The notes beneath the pieces are model-generated. The model worked only from the letters and a program-made list of their open reading frames with translations, did no database searches and was not told the DNA's origin. Shown here one piece after another: positions 18,101 to 24,325 of a DNA stretch of 64,000 nucleotides (within the stretch, counting starts at the first letter, position 1; the number at the start of each line of letters is the position of its first letter). The translations under genes and the position numbers were made by a program. The stretch comes from JAUWVG01 sp964633715 (lineage in GTDB: Bacteria; Acidobacteriota; Aminicenantia; Aminicenantales; Aminicenantaceae). The stretch covers positions 51,799-115,798 of the forward strand of contig CAZWHQ010000006.1 in assembly GCA_964633715.1 (NCBI GenBank). The letters run 5' to 3'.

Positions 18101-18268
18101 AATGATCTCGTACCGGCCGGCGAATTCACTCCCTCTTTTTAAATCTTCCGTTGGTGTTTCTAAAGTCCTGGTGGGGTCCACATCGACATCGAATTTTGTC
18201 CCGCACTCCCCGCAGAACTTGACAGTATCGGGGTTGCTCGTTTGACATTTAGGGCATTCGATGGTCAT
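15164..18268 (-). CDS. Zinc-ribbon Ser/Thr protein kinase with TolB-like and TPR sensor domains
   Basis: A 1034-residue paralogue of the 11239 kinase: zinc ribbon (CPKC near residue 5, CGEC near 19), a complete kinase core with GKGGMGKVY, HRDLKPNN, DFG and TPEYMSPEQA, a membrane helix (LLIPSVIAIVVIAAVLLIW), a TolB-like domain (TSIAVISFENQTGQNSYDYL) and about ten TPR units ending ADPGLPEKDDAKARLARLK. The frame is open for 84 codons upstream of 18268, but that stretch contains a GGGGAC repeat and lacks a ribosome-binding site; the ATG at 18268 follows GAGGAGGGAC and starts the conserved zinc ribbon. Confidence 0.94.
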   Translation of the reverse strand: MTIECPKCQTSNPDTVKFCGECGTKFDVDVDPTRTLETPTEDLKRGSEFAGRYEIIEELGKGGMGKVYRVEDTKAKEEIALKLIKPEIAADKKTIERFRKELTTARKIAHRNVCRMFDLGEEKGQHYITMEYVSGGDLKKFIRRSGQMGVGKAISIAKQICDGLDEAHSLGVVHRDLKPNNIMIDDNGNARIMDFGIARTVKEKGITGSGVMIGTPEYMSPEQAEAKDVDRRSDVYSLGIILYEMLTGRLPFEGDTPLAVAMKHKGEAPKDPKEFNSQISDDLNGVILKCLEKERENRFQSAAEIKAEFEKIEQGLPTTDRVVPKKTSLTSRELTVQLSLKKLLIPSVIAIVVIAAVLLIWQLLPKKDTQKTSIAVISFENQTGQNSYDYLRKAIPNLLITNLERSKKIDVLTWERMHDLLAQMGKPEMDLVDRDVGFELCRMEGVDALVVGSFIMAGDVFATDVKIIDVSTKKILKSASSRGDGISSILKTQIDELSKEISRGIGLSSGTTESGGRGIADVTTDSMEAYEQFLKGRESYGKFYFEEAKEHFKKAIELDPRFSTAYYFLGQSYFEQGERDSGIAAYAQAKEFSDRATEKERLFIEAEYVRWLEGDTERRFQILQELAKKYPKEKRALLGLAMVYNSREMYQEAIDAFSRALALDPNWDYVMNSLAYLYSDLGDYDKALKYFQRYADLSPGDANPIDSIAEQYFRMGRLDEAVAKYKEALAIKPDFDAGLRLALVYAFMEDYSQAFVQLGRFIAMSKSQGRKAEGYLWKGVFNFLLGKREDAFQNLREAKKFADRIRTGSVDYTEGWMRFEMGQFDLSRKLLQAAWDTFLSFFPDSLSIKSDAAWSLGLVDVREGRIDAAEARLETMKNLSLEIDFPRVKRENSREQDGLQARILMAQGAAREAVDILKKMMPQSVPNLQTDSFGPYNIPFRRDLLALAYVQSGMLDEAIAEYERLTEFVPGERDWHLTHPIYYFQLAQLYEKKNMTAKAIENYEKFLELWKNADPGLPEKDDAKARLARLKQEN

Positions 18269-18293
18269 TGTCCCTCCTCGCCTGTGTGAGTAA

Positions 18294-18322
18294 ATCATAT
18301 AAATTTGTGGAATGAGAGTCAA
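18294..18322 (-). promoter_or_regulatory. Kinase-type promoter upstream of the 15164-18268 kinase
   Basis: Minus strand: TTGACT, 17 bases with AAATTTA at the end, TATGAT. Confidence 0.68.
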
Positions 18323-18340
18323 ACATTTCAAGTGTTGAAT

Positions 18341-18383
18341 AAAGTGGGGACTGTCCCCACTTTTCTCCTGTCCCCACTTTTCT
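18341..18383. repeat. GGGGAC palindromic repeat, copy 3
   Basis: AAAGTGGGGACTGTCCCCAC plus TTTT, then a second half-site TGTCCCCACTTTTCTCC, the same one-and-a-half layout as copy 2. It lies between the divergent kinase and sigma-factor genes. Confidence 0.7.
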
Positions 18384-18485
18384 CCTTTTCCCAAATCCGA
18401 ACCTTTTTGGCTCTCATACGTTCTTTGTAATGAAACGGAAGTTGGAATAAAATAAATATGATCCTCTACAGGAAAAGTTTTGGAA

Positions 18486-19064
18486 ATGGACCAACGGATG
18501 GATAACACAGCGGTTTTCAATTTGATCTACAGCCGACACAAGGCCTCTCTTTATGGGTTGGCCTGTTATCTCACACGGAACGAGAAAGAGGCTGAGGATC
18601 TTTTTCAGGAAACATGGCTGCGAATCGCTAAACATTTGGCCCATAAAACGATCGATATGGATAACTGCAAGACATGGATTATGACCATCACATCCAATCT
18701 CTACAGGGATTGGCTGCGGAAAAAACGTGTGAGAAGGGCCTTTGTTTTCCAGAAATCAAGTCCTGACGGACAAGTTGACCGCAGTGGGGAAACACCGATG
18801 TGGGGTGAAAAACCTGGTTCTGAAAACGATTCCAAACACCAGGAAGTGAAAATGGCTCTCCAAAAAGCCCTGTCCAATCTGCCGCCCAAACATCGTCTTG
18901 TTTTTGTGCTGAAAGAAGTTGAGGGTTTTAAATATTCAGAAATCAGCGAAATCCTCAAGGTGCCAGAAGGCACGGTCAAATCGATTCAACACAGAGCGGT
19001 CAAAAAACTCCGTCAGGATCTTTGGATATACAATCCAAAAAAATCTCTTATTGCGAGTGTTTAA
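18486..19064 (+). CDS. ECF-type RNA polymerase sigma factor
   Basis: A 192-residue ECF sigma factor with region 2 (RHKASLYGLACYLTRNEKEA, then EDLFQETWLRIAKHLAHKT) and region 4 (LPPKHRLVFVLKEVEGFKYS, then EISEILKVPEGTVKSIQHRA). AGGAAAAG lies about 11 bases before the ATG at 18486; another ATG at 18498 is possible. The gene ends one base before the anti-sigma start. It belongs to a second sigma/anti-sigma module that is not closely similar to the one at 6706. Confidence 0.9.
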   Translation: MDQRMDNTAVFNLIYSRHKASLYGLACYLTRNEKEAEDLFQETWLRIAKHLAHKTIDMDNCKTWIMTITSNLYRDWLRKKRVRRAFVFQKSSPDGQVDRSGETPMWGEKPGSENDSKHQEVKMALQKALSNLPPKHRLVFVLKEVEGFKYSEISEILKVPEGTVKSIQHRAVKKLRQDLWIYNPKKSLIASV

Positions 19065-19065
19065 A

Positions 19066-19572
19066 ATGAAGTGTAAAGATATCGAAAAATTGATCATCGA
19101 ATCTTCCGGGGAATTCAGCAGTTTGGAAGAACGCGAAAGGATTCTTTCACATATCCAACACTGCAGCCGGTGTTCCCGCCTGCAGGAGGATTTGGGGAAT
19201 TTAAGAGGCCTGCTGAATCGAGGATGTGAACCAGATCTTCCTGAAGATCTCGACAAAAAAACATATCTCAAGTGTTTGAGTGAAATCTATTCTCTCCAGA
19301 ACGATAAAAAGAAAGAAAGTCTTCAAAAACAGCTGCAATCTATTCCCCTGTATATGAAGGTCGTTTTTATTTCTCTTCTTGCCCTGACAATTTTCTGGAT
19401 CTTTCCCTTTTTTGAGGATTTTGGATTTGCCGATGAGAATCTGTCTTTTTCGACAATTCTTGGTCTGTTCTGGATTATACAAAATATCATGATGCTTTTG
19501 TTTGCACCTTTGCTCATTCGCCGATATCAATCAAAAAAAAATCAAGATACATTTATTTCAATAGGAGGATAA
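19066..19572 (+). CDS. Zinc-finger (zf-HC2) membrane anti-sigma factor
   Basis: A 168-residue protein with the zf-HC2 motif near its N-terminus (CKDIEKLIIES, then HIQHCSRCSRL, giving Cys and His-x3-Cys-x2-Cys) and two hydrophobic segments (about 97-115 and 130-152: VVFISLLALTIFWIFPFF and ILGLFWIIQNIMMLLFAP). Unlike the other anti-sigma here, it has two helices and no large outer domain, so its short loop or the zinc site itself may sense the signal. It follows the sigma gene after one base and precedes the next gene by one base. Confidence 0.8.
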   Translation: MKCKDIEKLIIESSGEFSSLEERERILSHIQHCSRCSRLQEDLGNLRGLLNRGCEPDLPEDLDKKTYLKCLSEIYSLQNDKKKESLQKQLQSIPLYMKVVFISLLALTIFWIFPFFEDFGFADENLSFSTILGLFWIIQNIMMLLFAPLLIRRYQSKKNQDTFISIGG

Positions 19573-19573
19573 C

Positions 19574-20131
19574 ATGGCTACAACAGCGGGAAAAATTACA
19601 GCGGTCATTATTGTTCTGATTGTGCTCTGCTTTATAGGTTGGCGGTTGACACCTCTTGCTTTTACGCCATTTGGATTTATTTCTTCGACAATTTCCAGCG
19701 TACAGAATGGATGGCAAAATGCTCTCCATTCCTTAAATATCCGGCCCTTTAAATTTTTCGGATATCTCCCGACGACGCTTTTTTCTCTGGCTTGGTTGAT
19801 CCTCTGGATCTGTGTCATCGTGTGGGTGTACCGGGATGCCGAACGCCGTGGAATGAGCGGTATTCTGTGGGGCCTGCTTGTTTTTATCGGGAATATCATC
19901 GGGCTGCTGATCTATCTTATCGTGCGTTCCGATAACCTGCCCAGTGAAAGTGAATCATCCCCACCTGTCCAATACACCAAATGCCCTGAATGCAGCACGC
20001 CGGTGTCTTCCAAATACACATTCTGTCCTCACTGCGGGGCCAGCATGGCGGGGCCGGTTTGTCCCGACTGCAGGCGAGCGGTCGAGAAGGATTGGCAGGC
20101 CTGCCCGCACTGCGGAAAAAAACTCAAATAA
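19574..20131 (+). CDS. Membrane protein with C-terminal double zinc ribbon
   Basis: A 185-residue protein with two or three membrane helices (about 8-25, 68-85 and 93-115). The middle region (LFSLAWLILWICVIVWVYRD, then AERRGMSGILWGLLVFIGNI and GLLIYLIVR) matches the phospholipase D N-terminal membrane domain (PLDc_N). The C-terminus carries two CxxC pairs each for two zinc ribbons (CPECSTPVSSKYTFCPHCG and CPDCRRAVEKDWQACPHCG). GGAGG nine bases upstream. It is the third gene of the sigma operon and probably a membrane effector or scaffold; catalytic function is not expected. Confidence 0.75.
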   Translation: MATTAGKITAVIIVLIVLCFIGWRLTPLAFTPFGFISSTISSVQNGWQNALHSLNIRPFKFFGYLPTTLFSLAWLILWICVIVWVYRDAERRGMSGILWGLLVFIGNIIGLLIYLIVRSDNLPSESESSPPVQYTKCPECSTPVSSKYTFCPHCGASMAGPVCPDCRRAVEKDWQACPHCGKKLK

Positions 20132-20133
20132 CA

Positions 20134-20230
20134 TGTCATCGCAAGGCACGGTCCCAATGTCATCCCGAGGAGCCATGCGACGTGGCGATCCCAATGTCAT
20201 TGCGAGCGCAGCGCGGCAATCTTCTTAAGA
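20134..20230. repeat. REP-like repeat cluster (GTCAT...GCGAGC type)
   Basis: Three partial, tandem units beginning GTCATCGCAAGG, GTCATCCCGAGGAGCC and GTCATTGCGAGCGCAGC, each followed by a CGA/CGC-rich part and ending near GGCAATCTTCTT. This is the layout of widespread bacterial extragenic repeats. It sits between the zinc-ribbon membrane gene and the ABC permease. Confidence 0.65.
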
Positions 20231-20308
20231 TGGAACTTTTCCTATGCGAAAACCGTCAATCAAAGTGACCAAAACTGTGGATAAAAAAGACGGGGTCTGG
20301 AGAGCCCT

Positions 20309-22702
20309 ATGATTAAAAACTATTTCAAAACAGCAATAAGAAATCTATTGAAGAAAAAGAGTTTTTCCGCGATCAATATTTTTGGACTGGCCATCGGCAT
20401 GGCGGTCAGCATCCTTATGCTGCTTTTTGTACTCAGTGAAGTCACCTATGACAGGTTTAATGAGGACAGCGAAAACATCTACAGGATCGCCCTCCATATC
20501 GATGCACAGGGCCGAATCTTAAATATCCCTTCGGCACCGGCGCCCATGGGCCCAGCGCTTATGGATAACTTTCCCGAAGTGACCGAGGTCGGCCGGCTGC
20601 GGTCGATGGGAGGAGCTCTCATCTCGTATGAAGACAAGAAATTCGATGAAACCAACATCCGCTATGCCGACGCTGGTATATTCGATGTTTTTTCCATCGA
20701 TGTCCTCCGTGGGAATCCGGAGACGTTTTTAGAGGCGCCCTATAATCTTGTTATTACCGAGGAGATGGCCCGGAAGTACTTCGGAGAGGAGGATCCCATC
20801 AACAAATCCCTCCAGTTCGGCAGCGAGGATTTTTATACCGTCACCGGAGTTGTCAAAAAAATGCCGGAAAACTCCCATTTTAAATTCAACATGCTGATCT
20901 CCCTGCCCACACTCAACAGGACAGGAGAACCCTTGGACAGCTGGATGGGATTTAATTTTAACACATATTTTAAACTTCAGAGCGGCGCGTCTATCGAAGG
21001 CCTGGACGAAAAGTGTTACACCCTGATGATGGACAACATGCCCGAACAGATCAGACAGCTCGACCTCAAGCTCGATCTCCATCTGCAGCCGCTGACCAGC
21101 ATTCACCTCCACTCCACAACCGAAGGGGAGCTTGAGCCTGGCGGTAGTATCGCCTACATCTGGATTATGACCACGATTGCTTTTTTTATCCTCCTGATCG
21201 CCTGTATCAATTTCATGAATCTCTCCACAGCCCAGTCCGCCCACAGGGCTAAAGAGGTCGGGATGCGCAAGGTTTTAGGGGCACAGAGGAAAAAATTGAT
21301 ATCCCAATTTTTGGGGGAGACCCTGCTGCTTAGCTTCATAAGTTTTCTCCTGTCCCTGCTTTTGATCCAGGCCCTGCTGCCCGCTTTCAATCAGCTCTCC
21401 AGAAAGGAGCTGGTTTTTAATCCTTTCGACAATTGGATCATCACTCTGGGGCTTATCCTTATCACTCTGCTTGTGGGGTTGATCGCAGGAACCTATCCTG
21501 CTTTTTTTCTCTCGGCGTACTCTCCCATCGATGTTTTCAGGAGCCAGTACAAGGCGGGGCGGGGCCACCGGTTTTTCCGCAACGGGCTTGTCACTTTCCA
21601 GTATGTGATCTCCATTGCGTTGATCTGCTGCACGTTGATCGTGTTTTTCCAGATGCGGTTCGTCAAAAATTATGATCTGGGATTCGACAAGGACCAGATT
21701 ATGGTCGTCCACTACCGCGGCCAGATTCCCAATCAGCGGGATGTGTTTAAATCGAGAGTTGCCGAAATTCCAGGTGTCGTTAAAGCCTCCAATGCTCAGA
21801 CACTCCCCGGAATCGGGAGCAACGAGACGTTTTTTGCCTTCGAGGGTTTCAATCAGGGAGAGCCCAAAGTTTATCCCTACACCGAAGCGGATGAAGATTA
21901 TTTGGAAACCATGGGACTGGAGCTTGCCGCAGGACGGTTTTTTTCTAAGGAGTTTACCGGAGACAGCGACACCGTTGTGATCAACGAAACACTTGCTAAA
22001 GAAGTCGGATGGGACGATCCGCTCGGCAAGATCGTGAGGATGACCGATGTGGTCGATGACGAATTTGTCCAGATCCCCTTCACGGTAATAGGAGTGGTCA
22101 AGGATTTTCATTTCGCTTCTCTTCGGGAAAATATCCGGGGGTACATCATCAAACTGGAACCTGAGAGAGGCCGTTTAGCGGTCAAGGTCCGTCCTGAGAG
22201 CCTTTCGGGCGCCATTCGCTCTATCGAAACTATCTGGAATGAAATGATTCCTACCTATCCTTTTGAATACACTTTTCTCGATGACCGGTTTGACAGTATT
22301 TATAGAACCGAACAGCGCATAGGGAAGATCTTTTTAGCCTTTACTCTGATCACGATCCTTGTGGCCTGCCTGGGGCTTTTTGGCCTTGCGTCCTTTACTG
22401 CCGAGCAACGAACTAAAGAGATAGGTATCAGAAAAGTGCTCGGAGCATCCGTTCCCAACGTGGTCCTTCTGCTTTCACGTCAGTACACAAAATGGGTGCT
22501 GCTGGCCAATGTGATAGCATGGCCTGTGGCCTTTTTTGCGATGCGGACCTGGTTGCAGAACTTTGCCTACAGAATCGATATGGGCATCTGGATTTTTGTC
22601 CTTTCTGGAGTAATGGCTTTGTTGATCGCTCTTCTTTCGGTCAGTGCCAAAGCCCTTAAAGCCGCCGCCGCCAATCCCGTTCAAAGCCTCCGCTACGAGT
22701 AG
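20309..22702 (+). CDS. MacB/FtsX-type ABC transporter permease (two-half fusion)
   Basis: A 797-residue permease: helix 1 at about residues 20-42 (INIFGLAIGMAVSILMLLFV), a MacB periplasmic domain, an FtsX domain (about 285-405) with the typical NLSTAQSAHRAKEVGMRKVL, a second periplasmic domain, and a second FtsX domain ending near residue 795 with AEQRTKEIGIRKVLGASVPN. The repeated RxKEIGxRKVLGA box shows that the gene is a tandem fusion. No ATPase gene is adjacent, so it must use one encoded elsewhere. Such permeases act in mechanotransmission (lipoprotein, peptide or drug export) rather than pore transport. A close relative lies at 48230. Confidence 0.9.
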   Translation: MIKNYFKTAIRNLLKKKSFSAINIFGLAIGMAVSILMLLFVLSEVTYDRFNEDSENIYRIALHIDAQGRILNIPSAPAPMGPALMDNFPEVTEVGRLRSMGGALISYEDKKFDETNIRYADAGIFDVFSIDVLRGNPETFLEAPYNLVITEEMARKYFGEEDPINKSLQFGSEDFYTVTGVVKKMPENSHFKFNMLISLPTLNRTGEPLDSWMGFNFNTYFKLQSGASIEGLDEKCYTLMMDNMPEQIRQLDLKLDLHLQPLTSIHLHSTTEGELEPGGSIAYIWIMTTIAFFILLIACINFMNLSTAQSAHRAKEVGMRKVLGAQRKKLISQFLGETLLLSFISFLLSLLLIQALLPAFNQLSRKELVFNPFDNWIITLGLILITLLVGLIAGTYPAFFLSAYSPIDVFRSQYKAGRGHRFFRNGLVTFQYVISIALICCTLIVFFQMRFVKNYDLGFDKDQIMVVHYRGQIPNQRDVFKSRVAEIPGVVKASNAQTLPGIGSNETFFAFEGFNQGEPKVYPYTEADEDYLETMGLELAAGRFFSKEFTGDSDTVVINETLAKEVGWDDPLGKIVRMTDVVDDEFVQIPFTVIGVVKDFHFASLRENIRGYIIKLEPERGRLAVKVRPESLSGAIRSIETIWNEMIPTYPFEYTFLDDRFDSIYRTEQRIGKIFLAFTLITILVACLGLFGLASFTAEQRTKEIGIRKVLGASVPNVVLLLSRQYTKWVLLANVIAWPVAFFAMRTWLQNFAYRIDMGIWIFVLSGVMALLIALLSVSAKALKAAAANPVQSLRYE

Positions 22703-22745
22703 GATCGGAAGTCATTTTTCCTGTCTCCTCTGTCTACGGGGGAAC

Positions 22746-24014
22746 TTAATTTTTACCAGGGGCCAGTTTCTTCTCTTCCAAAAGGTCATCCAGCTCTTTT
22801 TTTAATGCTTCCTTTGTTGTAGAGATTGTGCCTACGTAGACGGCCTGAACTGTTCCATCTGTCCCAATAATGACCGTCTGTGGAATGGACTTGGCTTCAT
22901 AAAGGGAACCTACCTTACCGTCTTTATCCAAAGCCACTGTTGGATGGAGGCCCTGTTCTTCTAAAAATGTACGAATTTTTTCTGGCTCTTCCCTTAAATC
23001 GACAGCAATGACTACAACACCTTTATCTTGATACTCCTCAGCAATCTCTTCTATGATTGGCATTACTTTTTTGCAGGGGCCGCACCAGGTTGCCCAAAAA
23101 TCGAGGATGACAATGTTTTTGTCTTTTTGCTGGGATAAATCAAAATCCCCGCCTTCAAGAAGCTCCAATTTGAAAGATGGGGCAGGTTTTCCAATTAGCG
23201 GGTGAGGCCCCGCAGGTTTTGCTAATTCAGCACCTTCGGGTGGAGAAAATACAAAAGTATCATCAGGAATGTTTTTGTTCACTTCCCAATTTTTAAATAC
23301 AAGTTCAACGTCCATCTTCATGTCCTGAAATCCAGGCATTTCTTGCCCAGATCTCTTTAAGACCTCGGCAACGTCAGGGATGATTTTATGCACAAGCGTT
23401 TTTTTGCCTTCATTGATCCAAACATCTAAATCGGTTTCCTCATCTTCCAAATCCGCAGTCATTTTCAAGTGATGTAATTTCATGTCATTCGAATCTTCTA
23501 AACCCACATATTGCATATTTTTTATCCCTTCTGATATGAGATCATAGGGATTTTCATCGATCAAAACGTTAACGATTCCTGTCATCTCCATCACACTGTT
23601 TCCTTTTAAATTATCAAGGTCCCTAAGAGATTCAGGGGCTTTTTCTGTGGTGAAACTCCTAGTCATTGGAGTGTATGTGTAAACGTTCTTTCCATCGCAT
23701 ACAAGTGTGCCTCCCAACATTCCAGAGTTCATAATCACGGCAAGTTTATTTGGTCTTTGGAGAGCGAGTGAATAATTTGAAGTCATTTCTTGTTTCATAC
23801 CCTGTGCCTCGACATTCATAATCATGTCGAGCTCTGCTGTAAAACTCTTGAGTCCACTGATGTACTCAGAGGCTTGTCGAAGGATTTGGTCCGCTTTGGA
23901 TTCTGCAGATTCTTGGTCTTTTTCTCCTGTTGGAGGTCGATTTTGGCACACCCAACAGGCAAACATGATAAAAACACCCAGAAGAATTGTTTTTCCTGTT
24001 TTTCTTAAACTCAT
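22746..24014 (-). CDS. Secreted two-domain protein: LolA-like/DUF2092 domain plus TlpA-type thioredoxin
   Basis: A 422-residue exported protein. Residues 1-25 are a signal sequence with cysteines (FACWVCQ) that may be a lipoprotein site. Residues about 40-260 look like a LolA-type beta domain (KSFTAELDMIMNVEAQGMKQ, later LVHKIIPDVAEVLKRSG). Residues 275-415 are a TlpA/AhpC-TSA domain with the redox motif WCGPC (Cys311, Cys314) and the cis-Pro loop SIPQTVIIG. It probably works as an envelope thiol reductase tethered to a lipid-binding domain. A single gene with its own promoter region, followed by a remnant-bearing gap. Confidence 0.85.
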   Translation of the reverse strand: MSLRKTGKTILLGVFIMFACWVCQNRPPTGEKDQESAESKADQILRQASEYISGLKSFTAELDMIMNVEAQGMKQEMTSNYSLALQRPNKLAVIMNSGMLGGTLVCDGKNVYTYTPMTRSFTTEKAPESLRDLDNLKGNSVMEMTGIVNVLIDENPYDLISEGIKNMQYVGLEDSNDMKLHHLKMTADLEDEETDLDVWINEGKKTLVHKIIPDVAEVLKRSGQEMPGFQDMKMDVELVFKNWEVNKNIPDDTFVFSPPEGAELAKPAGPHPLIGKPAPSFKLELLEGGDFDLSQQKDKNIVILDFWATWCGPCKKVMPIIEEIAEEYQDKGVVVIAVDLREEPEKIRTFLEEQGLHPTVALDKDGKVGSLYEAKSIPQTVIIGTDGTVQAVYVGTISTTKEALKKELDDLLEEKKLAPGKN

Positions 24015-24173
24015 GTCCCTCTCCTTAAATTAGCGGTCTGATATTAATTATATTTCTTATCAGAATAATTCCCTGCCGAGAACTTCTCATAATTTATGGT
24101 GCTTGTCAAACCCTTAAGAAACAGAAATAAGTTGTTAAAGACTTGATAAGAATCTCATCAAGTTCTAACGTCA

Positions 24174-24279
24174 CTATCTCAGCCAATTCTCCAAACGTAA
24201 ATTATCGACGCGCTTAAACGCTTTTTTGTTTTTAGTGACAAAAAATCAATTTGGAACACACAGATGGTTCTCGAATTGA
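24174..24279. pseudogene. Scar: 3' end of a vapC gene joined to the 3' end of an SRPBCC gene
   Basis: Minus strand 24174-24240 encodes the end of a VapC toxin (FKRVDNLRLENWLR plus stop), closely matching the intact VapC at 30645 (FKRVKNLRLENWLR). Plus strand 24241-24279 encodes KNQFGTHRWFSN plus stop, matching the end of the SRPBCC protein at 31504 (KNQFGTHKWFSI). The intact genes are divergent and about 1.27 kb apart at these points, so this is a second copy that lost everything between. The rest of the 24015-24325 gap shows nothing else. Confidence 0.85.
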
Positions 24280-24325
24280 TCCATAGATCCGACGGATTCA
24301 CTAATGGATGGATCATCTGTAAGAT

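Noticed and set aside
18269..18520. 84-residue N-terminal extension of the 15164 kinase
   Set aside because: The open frame runs through a GGGGAC repeat and the kinase-type promoter; the ATG at 18268 has the conserved ribosome site and zinc ribbon.
20134..20230. CRISPR array
   Set aside because: The repeated GTCAT units are imperfect and have no spacers of constant length; REP-type repeat is the better reading.
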